A stretch of DNA of 64,000 nucleotides from Yamagishiella unicocca (lineage: Eukaryota > Chlorophyta > Chlorophyceae > Chlamydomonadales > Volvocaceae), in assembly GCA_003116995.1 (NCBI GenBank), contig BDSL01000083.1, positions 64,501 through 128,500 on the forward strand. Direction: 5' to 3'. Under the pieces are notes generated by a model. The model ran no database searches and was not told where the DNA came from. It was given only the letters and a program-made list of their open reading frames with translations. Made by a program: the position numbers and the translations under genes. How positions within the stretch are numbered: position 1 is the stretch's first letter; every line of letters begins with the position of its first letter. Below are positions 12,501 to 24,500 of this stretch, piece by piece.

Positions 12501-15500
12501 CTAGGCGCACATGAGGCCCTGCCCCTCCGCATTCAGGCCCCCCAACAGTGAGGCCACCGCCCTCGTCGCCCTCGTCGCCCCCGTCCCTGCTCCCGCTGGC
12601 GCGAGTCGCATGCTGCTGCTTCGCATCCGAGGCTCGGTGTGATTCGGGGCTGGGTGCCGCAGCGACGTCCGCTGGGGCATCACTGGCGCAAGTGCTGCCG
12701 GCTCGTCCAGGCGCAGCCGCAGGTCCGGGCGGTCTGGCGAGGAGCAGCAGTCCCGCCCTAACCGCTTCGGGCTCGTCAGGGCGGCGGTGATCACGGCGGT
12801 ATCATCAACACTCAACGCCCAAGGCGGGCGGCTTGCGCGCCACCCCACGCTGCTGCTCAAGCTGCCGCCGCCGCCCGCTGCCGCCGCCGGGGGCGGCAGC
12901 GCCTCCTCGAATCGTACACCCAGCGGCGCCGCCATGGATGCCAGCGCATACGCCGTGCGTCCTTGCTTCGGAGATCCCGACGATGCCGTCCGGGGCCCAG
13001 CGGCGGCGCAACCGCCTAACCCCGCCCCCAGGACCCCCTCGACCGCTGCCGCCCAGCAGCCGCCTTGTACGGCCGCCTCTCCCCCGCTGCCCTCACTCTC
13101 CCAACCCCACGGACCGCCCCCGTGCGCTCCGGTCAGCGGCGCCGCCAGCCCGGCCGCGGCGCGCGCAGTGTGCAGGTAGGGGCCGGCCAGGCAGGCGGCA
13201 GCCAGCCGCTGGGCCGACCCGTGGGTCATCGCGTCCAGCGCGTCTACCACCACCAGCGCCCTGCGCCGCACCAGGCGCGCCGCGCGGTCGTGCGGCGGCT
13301 GTCGTACAACGGCTGCTACCGTGGTCGCCAGGAGGAGCAGCAGCAGGGCAGACGCCAGCAGGGCGTACGACACCAGGGCGGCGGTGGCGAGCCCGACGCT
13401 CCACCTGAGGGGATTACGTGTGTGTTTTTCGGAGGGTGAGAGGATGATTGGCAATCCGATGATCCCGGGGAACCAGTGCGGCGGGGGCCGGTGAGATAAA
13501 GAAAAGAATACTGGCACAGTAACTGGGCATCCAGGGGCAGGACCTCCCTTCGCGTCTCGTGGGTCCTAACTAGGACACGTAGGGAATCACGGCCGCAAGC
13601 GCAACGTCCTCGCAGGCAGAACCGCGACGTGCAACCCATGGGCACACCACAGCACACCCCGGAGACTCACCAGGCCCGGTTGGCGCCTCCGGCGATGATG
13701 TCGTCATACATGTCCGGCCAGTGCAGTGCTCCGCTGACGCCGTACCCCACCAGAGCCGCCGCCGCCGAGTCCGCTCCAGGGGCGGCGGTGGACGCGCCCG
13801 TTGCGGCCTTGGTGGCGGGGTCTTCGCGGCCGCGCAGCAGCAGCGCCAGCGCCAGCAGGAAGGGCGCCGCCAGCGCCACCAGCAGCAGCAGGTAGGACCT
13901 GATGGCGGGTCCAAGCGAACCGGGAGAAGTGCCGAGTTAGGCTTGGCGGCAAGATGCCCTCTGGTGCCGGGTGTGGACACCGCTCGCCTGGTCGTACGTA
14001 CCATAAGACGTAGGCCGTGCTACACCTGTGCTGTTACGAATGTGTGTTTGCAAGCACCGACGCAATGACTCTGTTCCCGGTGGTGCCCGGCGTCACAGCC
14101 CCGGCCTCGCAGCGCCAGTAGCAGTAGCAGGATCCCATCTCTCATCCCTTCCTCCCCGCCACCTCTTCCCACCCACCGTCTCTTCGAAACGGTTTTCCTC
14201 CATCCCCGCCACCTCTTTCCACCCACCGTCTGCCCTGAACGGTTTTCCTTCGTACATGGGGTTTCTTTCCACCCACCTGAGCTCCCGAGCCACCAGCACC
14301 AGACGGTCAGCCACCAGTGATGCCGCAGCGCTCAGTGGCGCCGCCGCCACCACCACACGCGCCGCCAGCGCCAGCACAGCCGCCGCCGCCAGTCCCGCCA
14401 GCGCCCCCGCACCCGAGGCCGCAGACGATATGTAGACGGCCGTCAGCAGCAGCGGCAGCAGCCCACCTGCCACCACCTCACCCCAGTGCCCGAGCCGCCA
14501 AGCCCAGCGGCGGCCGCCCTGCCTCAACCCCAGCCGCAGCTGCTCCGCCAGGGTCCCGCCCGCTAGCACCGCCAACAAGCACGACATCACCGAAGCAGCG
14601 GACAGCCTGCCGTCAGGGGCGCCCAAGGCGCCGTGGCCGAATGGCCAGACGACCCGTGGGTCGCTGCCGCCGCTGGCCGGGTCGCTGCCGCGCAGGCCGT
14701 CCGGGGCCAGCAGCAGCGCCGCCAAGGTGGTTGCCGCCGCGAGCGCCGCCGCGCGCTGGGCCAGATTCAGCCAGGCCAGCCGGGACGCGTAGAGATCTGG
14801 AGGGGAGCAAGAGGGGACGAGTGTGGGGCAAGTTAGGGTTTTAGGTGGCAGGCAGCGGCCACGGCGGTGAGGAGCCTTGTCGCAGGGTAGCGCCGAGAGG
14901 CATTTGGCATGGAGTGTGAGGGCGGGTGAGGAGGCGGGTCGGGCAGCAGTGCAGGGCGGCAGTGCAGGGCGGCAGTGCGGAGCGGCAGTGCAGAGCCGCA
15001 GTGCAGGGCGGCAGCGGAGGACTGGAGGGCCCGGCAGCAGGGCGGCGCGGCGAGAGCGCCGAGGTAGCATCAGGGTGATGCCGTGGGCATGGGGGCTGCT
15101 GCCGTACTCACCCCAGTGCGCTTCCGTAGCGGCGCGAGCTACCGGTGTGCCGTAGTACGACAGCGGCGCTCCGGCGAGCACCAGCGCGTGCAGCAGGCTG
15201 ACCACCTCCTGCCCGGGGGCCTCGGAGCCGACAGCAGGGGGCCGGCCGCAGCCGCTGCCGTCGCCGCCCCTCGTCGTCCGCCTGCAGTCGCTTGCTCCAG
15301 CGTCCGAGCAGCCGCATCCCAGGCCACCATGCCCGATGCCGGGCCCGGTTCCAGTGACCCGTTGGTCGCAGGTTCTGTCGAGCGCTTGGCTGAGCTGCTG
15401 GCGAGGGGCGATGCAAGCCAGCCCTAGCAGCGGGTGCACCGCCGCCACCAGCGCCGCTGATGGGGCTGCTACACAGCGGCACTCGCGGCCGGGGCCGCCA

Positions 15501-18500
15501 GCTGCCCCGTGTGCAGCGGCCGCTGCTGCGGTCTTGATGCTCCGCCGCCAGCTGCAGTGCTGCAGCGACCGGCAAGTAGATGCCCAGAGCTTGTCGCTCG
15601 CTTCCATCGCCTCCCACACCAGCCACGCAGCAGCAGCCACCGGCCAGCGGTGTGGTAGCCACCAGGGCGAGGCGAAGGCGGCAAGCAACACGGTGTGGCT
15701 ACCGCTGCCGCTGCTGCCGCTGAGCTCAGCAGGGGGTTGCAGGGTCCAGGAGACGCTGCAGGTGGTTAAGCGGTGGTGGTAGTGGAGGTGGTGGTGGTGG
15801 TGGAGGTGGTGGAGGTGGTGGTGGAGGTGGTGGTGGTGGTGGAGGTGGTGGTTCTGCGGTCGCAACAGGCCGCGCATGCGGTGCAGCAGGGGGTCGGCGG
15901 GTCGCAACAGGGCCTCCCAGAACTGCAGGCTGCACAGCTCCTGCACGGCGCGGGGAAGGGAAGGGGTCGGGAGGGGGATGAAGAGGGAAGGGCGAAGGCG
16001 GCGTAGGGAAGGAGTCGCCGAGGGAGGACAGAATGCAAACACACGTCGGGGCTGGGTCGGAGCTGCAGGGCAATGACTTATACCGCTGGCCCACGCTGCT
16101 GCCGTGGTAGGCCAACCGACAGCGCGACACGCGCTGCTGTGGTAGGCCAACCAACAGCGCGACACACGCTGCTGTGCGCTGGTGGCCACGTCGGAGAGCT
16201 GCAAACGCACTGGCAGCATCCAAGTCCCAACCAACCTCGTGTGCATACCATCGTCACCTGCAGGACCCTGCTCACAGCTCCTCCGCTAACCGCCGGCCTC
16301 GATAACCTCTCCCCCGCCGCACCCTCACCTTGCGCCAGGCCTGCAGCAGCTCCCGCACCACCTCCGGCCCCCGGGGCCCCGGCTGCCTCAGCGCGGCCAC
16401 CAGCCCGGGGTGCTGCCTCAGAGCATCCAGGGAGGGCCGCAGCAGCCGTCCGGGCAGGGAGTCTGCGGGATATCGGCAGCGGCAGGAAAGTCAGCAAGCT
16501 TAGGTAGGACAGCAGGAGCAGCAGAAGCAGAAGCAACAGATGCAGCAGCAGCAGCAGCAGCAAACCTCGACGCCAGCAGCACCTCCTCGCTTTCACTCCC
16601 AGGTACCCCCGCAATGCCAGGCTCAGTAGCAGCCTTCCAACGCCGCGGCACGACTGCACCCCTCAGGCAGGGCCAGAGGTCACCATCCACCGTGCCTGCC
16701 CCACCGGTTTTCGGCACCGGTTCTACTCTCCGGTGCCGACCCACGGGTTTCCTCTCACTCATACGCCACCACCGCCGCCACCACCCTGGAGTACTTGCCC
16801 GCCTCCTCCACCAGCACATCCACAGCCCGGGGATTGACGCCCCTCTCCACCATGCAGCGCACCACCGAGGGCGCACAGACCCCCGCCCTGCAGTGCGCTA
16901 GCAGCCGCCCAGGAGCAGCGGGGTCGCCAGCCAGCATCGACGCCACCTGGGCTCCCGACAGGCTGTACGGCTCCCGCAGCAGCAGCACCAGGGAGGCCAG
17001 CAGGGAGTGGGCAGCGGAGGCGGCCGGAGAGCGCCCGCCAGCCTTGCCGGCTGTGCCACCGGTGATGTCGCCGGGGCTGTCGTCGCCGGGGTCCAGGACC
17101 TGGCAGATCACGGCGCGGGTGACTAGTGCGGCCGGGAGGTCGCAGGACTCGAGCCAGTCCAGCACCGTGCACGGCGGGGGCTCGAAGGGGCGGCTGCCGG
17201 CAGCGGCATGCGGGCTGGCGGGGGCCTTACGCGCGCAGCCGGTGTCTTCAGCCCCGAATCGCCCACCGGAGGCAGGCGAGGCGGACAGGGCATGTCCGGA
17301 GGCGGCAGCAGCAGCACCGACGCTAGGATGGGACCCGTGGGTCGGCGTCTCGCGCAGCTGCTTGTGCGGCGGCCGCCGCACCTCGCCGCGCGGCGGCAGT
17401 CCCGGCCGCTGACGCGCAACCGTAACCGCAACCGCTGTGCCCGATTCCGTTGCGGGGTCCGCCGCCTCCGGGTCACGATCTTGACGCGGTGTACGGCAGT
17501 CCGCGCTCAGCGCCACCGCCGCCGCCAGCGCCAGCGCCTGCCGCCCCGCGACGTCAGCGCCACCGTGCACAGCCCCGCCGCCCCCGCCGCCGCCGCCCGC
17601 CGTGCAGTCCTCCTCCGGCGTCGGCGGCAGGCGTCGGCAGTGCTGCGCCTCCGCTACGGGCCCCGGGCTGGAAGACCGCCGGAGCTGGGCCTGAGCGTCC
17701 GAGCGGGCCGGCGACCCGACGTCGCCGCCTTCGTCGCCAGATCCCGATCCCGAAATTCCCGATCCAGGTCCAGATCCACATCTTGATCTCCTCACGTCGC
17801 CGTCTTCTAGCGGTGCGGCCTCTCCCCCACCTGGCCTGCCCCTTAACAGTGATCCCAAGGCTCCGGAACCACCCTCTCGGGGCCCCGCCGACAGAGCCTG
17901 CGGGTGCACCCTGCTGCTTCCGGAGCTGCTGCTGCGCCCTAATGGCCACCTGGGTGGTGCCAGGGGCGGGTGCGCGTGGGCGCTCGGGGGGGAGGAGGCG
18001 GGATGGGCCGGAGAGAGCCCGAGCGGGGGCCAGGGCTGGGCGAGGACGTCCACAGCGGCAGCGGCGGCGGTGGCGTCAGCTGGCGGCGGTGCCGACACGG
18101 GCGGTGCGGGCGAGCAGGCGGCTGACGCGCTGGGCACAAGCGGCGGCAGCGCCAGCGGTTTCGGAGAGTGCCGTACTGGCAGGTCGTACCAGTCGTCTGC
18201 GGCGTCCAGATCGTCGCCATCGTGCCGCGGCGGCGGCGCCGCTGCGCCGTACACTCCTTTGGTCGGCGGCGGTCCAGCGGCGCGGGCGACGCCAGCAGCC
18301 GCAGTGACGTTGGCAGCGGTAAGGGTGGCGGTGACGTCAACGCCTGGGTGGGGGCGACGTAGCGGCCCGCCGCCACGTTGGCAGCGGTTCGGGCCGTGCC
18401 GCTGCTGCGTGCCGCCGCCGTCGGCCGCCAGCCTCAGCGCCTCCAGGTGCTCCTGCACCAGCGCCGCCACCTCCGCCGGCCACTCCTGGCGGTCCAGGCC

Positions 18501-21500
18501 GGCGGCGCGCAGCGCCGCCGCCGCCTCAGCGTCAGCCCACAGCAGCTCCGAATGCTGCAGGGACGAGCACCGTCGTACCGCGGACGAGCTGGTGGCCGCC
18601 GCGGCGGCGGAATCAGACGCCACGACGGCGGAGCAGTAGCTGCCTTGGTCAGCGACGCCGAAGGGGCTGCTGTACGGGCCGTACGGCAGCTGCAGCAGCT
18701 CCGCTGCTGCGAGCGGGTGATGCTTCAGGAGTGCCAGCATCGTGGAAGGGTCGAGGCCGGCGAGGTGGCGCGGGTGGGGGCCTGCGGGGGCGGGGGGGCT
18801 GCGGGCTGCGTCCGCAGGGGGTATGCGTGTGGCCCAGCTGCGGGCGGATGATGCGACATGCAGGACGGCGGCCGGGGCGTGGGCGGCCATGGCAGCCTGC
18901 GGGGTCAAGGGCGGGCGGGAGGGTTTCAAACCAAAGGTCGCTCGGCATTGCGCCGACCATTCCGGACCACCAGACCAACCCACTCGCTTGCACTGACGGA
19001 TATTAATCCGCCGTTCGGTGCCGCCCTCCAAAACGCCCACCAGAGGCGCCCGTCGACTGCGCTATGGCCCACCAAGGTGCCCGCGAATAATTGTACGCGA
19101 CATAAACTAAAAGCTTGTGACATCAACCTTACAAGTCCGCCCACCAATTTCGCCGACCAGCAAAATGCATATCAACCCGCTCACTTTCGGCCTCATGCCT
19201 GCCCGCCCACCGATATGTGCAACCGCCCACCAATACGTCCACCAATACGCCCACCCCTGGACGCTTGTCCCCACCACCAATCCTGCCGGCCTCCGGCCCG
19301 CCTTTCCGCCTGTAACGCCGCCCACCAATCGCCCACCAACCCCCCCTCAGCCGCAAGCCTGGCTGTCAACTATATCACCTTCGCTACTCCACCCACCAAG
19401 ACGTCCATTGACCACCCGCTCGCCTTTCCTCCCACCACTCCTCCAGCTCCCATCGCCATCCCTCCCAACACTCCCCCACGTTCCCCGCTCACCCACAGCA
19501 GTCGCCCCAGGTGCAGGCAGCGAGGGTCCAGCGGCCCCCGCAGCACTCCTGGGCAGGGCAGGACCGCAGCCCCGGAGGAAGCGCCACCTCGCTGCAGCTC
19601 CCGCTCCCTCTCCCTCGCTCGGACGCTGCTGTCCGCCGTCCGCGGGCGGGACCCGGCCGGTGGCGCCGAAACCAGCGGCTCCGACCCCGGCAGCCGTCCC
19701 GCAAGGCCGGAGCCGGAGGGTGAGGACCAGCCGTGGAGCGCGCGCGCGGAGGCGGACGTCGCGGTCGCTGTGGCAAAAAGATGCTGCGGCTGGCTGTAGG
19801 CCGCGGCGGTGGCTTGTGACCCGTGGGTCGCTAGGATGTCCAGCATACGCGGAAACGCCGCCGAGCCGGCTAGGTCGACCAGCAGGCCGCAGAGGGCGGA
19901 CGGAGGGCCGCTGCCGCCGCCGTAGCACGCCGCGCTGGCGCCGCCGCCAGCTTGCACGGCAGCTGCGCTGTACGACAGCTCGGCGTGCTGCAGGAAGGTC
20001 ATCGTGAGCCGCAGCCCCTCGGCCACCCCCGCGGCGGCGGCGGCGGAGGAGGAGGAGGAGGGGGAGGCGGCGGAGGCGCGCTCGAGGCCGCAGGCGATGC
20101 TGTCGTACAGCTGAAGCACCACCCGCCTGGCTTCCGGGTGCCATGCCGTCAGGCAGCCGCCGCCACACCCGCAGCCACCGCCGTACATTCCGCCGCCGTG
20201 ACACAGCTGGTGCTGCTGCTTGCGCTGCCGTACCGGCGGCGGCGTCACGGCGTCGAGGGATGGACCGCCGCCGCCGCCAGACAGCCCCGCCTCCAGGTCC
20301 GCTACCGAGATCGCCGCCGCCGCCGCCGCCGCCACCGTTGCAGCCGTTGCCCTTGGCCGGACCATGGGGGGCCCCTGTCCCGGGCATTCGCAGGGCGGGG
20401 TGGCGGTGCAGGGGTGCGGCGAGGGGCCGCAGGCGGCGGGGCTGGTCGGGAATAGGTAGGTGTGTGCTGCCGAGTGCAACCCGTGCAGGCGAAAGCTGTG
20501 GACGAAGGCCAGCTGCAGCTCCCGGTCCTGAGGGGTGGGGGCGGTGGGAGGGCAGCGTGGAGGGTGGTGGCTGGGCGGATGCGGTCGAGAGGGGGGCAGG
20601 AGGTGAAGTGGCCGCGTGTTGGCAGGTGGGGCTGGCGGCGGGAACACGACGGCGCTGACGGAGCGGAGCCGTCCGCACAACGCAGCTACGCAGTGCAGTC
20701 CCCACCACCTCCGCCACCACCACCTCCACCTCTGCCATCAGCTCCCGGCGAACCACCATCACTGTCGGTGCCGGTGCGCATGGTGCCTACCCTACCGTGG
20801 GGGGCTGAGGGGCCGACTGATGGAGCTGCAGGACGGCCCAGGCGGCCGCTCCACTCGCATAACCCGTCCCCCGTGGGGGCTCCGCTGTCGCGTCATGCCG
20901 GGCCATGTCGCGTCATGCCGGGCCATGTCGCGTACTCCCCACCCCCGGGCCGACCCACAGGCTTTCCTCATACAACCCCCCACCCCAGGCCGCCGCCCAC
21001 ACGCCGTCGTCCGCTCACCCTCGTCCTCGCCAGCTGCTCCACAACGTCTGCCACCACACCGGGGCAGCACGCCACGATGCACGCCGCCGCCGCCGCGCCG
21101 CCGAAGTGCCCCGCCGCCTCCGGAAAGTGCTGCAGCAGCAGCGCCGCCAGATGGCGCGGGAAGTCACCGCCCCGTAGGCCGTCACCGCCCCCGCCCCCAC
21201 CCCCCCGCCCCCATGATGCCGGCTGCGGCTCCAACCTGCACGCCGCTGCCACAAGCTCCCAGGCGTCAGAAGCGGCGAGGCACGAACGATCGTACGGCAT
21301 GCACGGGCACACCACCTGGCGGCTGGCGGGCCCACCGCCGCCGCCGCCACTGCTGCTGCTGCCGCCGCCGGGTACCGGACGGAAGCCACGGAAGCCGCTC
21401 CCGCTGGGGCTGCCGGGCTCGACGAGCCCGCGGGTGGCGGCAGCCGCGGCGACGGCGACGGCGTCGTCGTCATCTCCCCCGGCCGCGCCGTCGCTCTTGC

Positions 21501-24500
21501 GGTGGCGGTCCCTCATGCGCCGGAAGGCCAACTCCGCCAATCCGTCGGCGGCCCGTGGCAGTGCGGTGTGGAGCACCTGCAGCAAGTGGGCCACACCCAC
21601 CTGCGCCAAGGGGGGTGGCGAGGAGGCCCGGTTACATAAGATAGGGGGTTTGTGAGGAAAGCCCGTGTACCAGGAAGCCGATTAGGAAACCGTTAGGTTC
21701 CACGACATAGGTGGGGAGGGGAAGAGGGGAAGAGGGGAAGAGGGGAAGAGGGGAAGAGGGGAAGAGGGGAAGAGGGGAAGAGGGGAAGAGGGGAAGAGGG
21801 GAAGAGGGGAAGAGGGGAAGAGGGGAAGAGGGGAAGAGGGGAAGAGGGGAAGAGGGGAAGAGGGGAAGAGGGGAAGAGGGGAAGAGGGGAAGAGGGGAAG
21901 AGGGGAAGAGGGGAAGAGGGGAAGAGGGGAAGAGGGGAAGAGGGGAAGAGGGGAAGAGGGGAAGAGGGGAAGAGGGGAAGAGGGGAAGAGGGGAAGAGGG
22001 GAAGAGGGGAAGAGGGGAAGAGGGGAAGAGGGGAAGAGGGGAAGAGGGGAAGAGGGGAAGAGGGGAAGAGGGGAAGAGGGGAAGAGGGGAAGGCGACGGA
22101 GAGGAGTTGGCCGGGCATTACGTCTCTCGGTCATGAGACTGGATGGAAAGGGGTGAGGCGGGGCGGGTAGGTGACGAGGATGCGGTGCGTGCTGGGCGCC
22201 AGGTACGGCACAAAACCCAAGCGCTCCTGCACCCCCAATCTCCGTTCGCCCCTCCCCACCTCTTCCCCAGGGGAAATGCACGCACCCGCATGCTACACAC
22301 GGCCGCGGCGTCAGAGCCCTCCCAACCGCGACCGTCGCTGCGGTCCTCCTCGTCTCCCTCGTCGTCCTCGTCGCGCTCGTCCTCCGACTCCCCGCCGGAA
22401 GGACCCCGCAGCACCCAGGTGTGCAGCGACGGCAGCAGCCCCCGCAGCACCCGCTCCAGTAGGGTGGCCTCGCGGGGCTCCTCCACCAGAGCCAGCTGCG
22501 CCTGCTGCTGCCGCCGGGCGTGTCCGGTCTGCAGCCGCAACGCGGATGCCGCCGGGCAGCGGCCGCTGAAGTCGCGGACCCGTGGGTCGGCGCCGGCGCG
22601 CAGCAGCTGCAGCGTCGACGTGGCGTCGCCGCGGCGCAGCGCCAGGTGGAGCGGCGTCTGACCCGCGAGCTGTCGTTGGGCGGGGTTTGGGGACGAACGG
22701 TTGGTGGTTGGTAGTTGGTGGTTGGAGGGTTGGTGAGTGTGCGGCGTTGGGGATTGCGAGAGTGTGTGGCTGTGGCTCAAACGCAGGGGGCCCCACGTGC
22801 CGCCGCACAGCAAGACCAGACAGCAGGGCCAGACAGCAAGATGAGAGGCTCACCTTGCAGGTGGCGTCAATGAAGGGCCTGCAGTCCCTCCGCAGCAGCG
22901 CCCCCAGCAGAGGCAGGTTGGCGGCCAGGACCGCCTGGTGAGTCACCGTGTAGCCGGCCTGAGGCAGTAGCGGCAGCAGCAGCGGCAGCAGTAGCGGCAG
23001 CAGTAGCGGCAGCAGTAGCGGCAGCAGTAGCGGCGGACAAAGTAAGACTTCAACGAATACCGGAATGAGGTACAGGTACTTAGCGCGCCACACGGTTGCC
23101 AGACAGCTTACCTGCACACCTCTCATGTCTAGCTCCGAAACCTCACCCAGCACCCGATCCCCGTGCCCCCCCGTAAAATATACGTAACACACACACACAC
23201 ACACCTCAGCATATTTAAAACACACCCCGGCCGCGCACCGTGTCCTCCCTCGAGGCTAGCAGCTCTCCTGCCAGCCCCCCAGCAGCCCCCAGCACCGCCC
23301 CGCACACCGCAGCCTCGCGCTCCCGCTCTCGGGCCACGGAGCGGCTCCGACTGCCCGACTGGCGGCGCGGGCTGGGGCTGCGGCTGCGCACGTTGCCGGC
23401 TGCTGCTGCTGCTGCTACTACTGCTGCGTGGAGCAAGGTGCGACCACCCTGGGGGAGTGGGTGAGGTGATGGCGGTGGTGGAAGAGGGGCGGGAGGGTTG
23501 GTTGGGTGAGGTCGGGGAGGGTGGGAAGGGTTGGGACTTGGGGGGGGGGTGCGAGAGCCATGAAATCCAGAGGGGCAGAAGGCACAACGGCGGCGGCGGT
23601 GATCCCTCGGAGCCATGAGGTCAGCGGGGGGGGGGGCCAGGGGGACAGGTGGAGGAAACAGGGAAGGCGCTTTGCGGGTGGCGGTCGTGTCTATCGTCCT
23701 TGGTCGTGGGGGGCAACTCCGGCCGCAGATACCCAATTCTGCACCCATCCCCCACTCCATATACACACATATACACACGCAGATACAAGCCCCCTCCCGC
23801 ACCTCTCCCCCCCGCCGTAACCGCCTCCCGCACCTCCCTCCGCGCCAGCAGCTCCCTCCTACTCCACGAGCCGCCAGATCTCAGGTGCTCCTCCACCGCC
23901 TCCGCCGGGGCGCCCTCCGCCACCAGCTGCCACAGCCGGTCCAGGCGGTCAGGACCACAGCCGCCAGCAGCCGCCACATCAGGGGGCCCCTCTGCCGCAC
24001 CGCCGCACGCCGCCGCACGCCCCGACGGCACCTTCACCCCGTCGCGGCCGCGGCCACGGTGGTCTCGGAGCCGCAGGTCGAGGGCCGCGGTCGCGACCGA
24101 GGCCACGGCCACGGGCACGGCAGTGCCGCCGCCGGACAGGCCCTCGCCGCCAGTGCTGGACACGGCTACTGCTGCTACTTCCTCCGCTGCTGCCGTGTGA
24201 TGTCCGGTGGCACGCTGGCGAGTCTGTTTGTCGACCAGCTGTATCTGCAGGTGCTGCTGGTGCTCGTGGCAGTCAGACGAGGGCCCCGGAGCCGCCTGCA
24301 GCGAGCCCCGCTGCACGAGCGGCCCTAGCCCCCCCGGAGGACCCCCCGCCTGCCCTCCTTGCCTTCCCTGCTCCTGCTGGTGCACCCCAGCCCCCATCAC
24401 CGCCCTCCTGCCACTGCTCCCGTCCTGGCTCGACGCACCGCCACCGCCAACGCCAACGCCGCCATTATTACCGCAGCCAGCGCTGCCGCCGTGGCCGTGG

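Noticed and set aside
17450..18307. Arg/Pro-rich plus-strand frames across 12.5-27 kb
   Set aside because: They are shadow frames opposite a GC-rich minus-strand coding exon. Their composition is what GC-rich antisense gives.
21682..22281. Long open frames on both strands across the GGGGAAGA region
   Set aside because: They are a by-product of an 8-bp repeat without stop codons in any frame. The region is an intron between well-supported exons.
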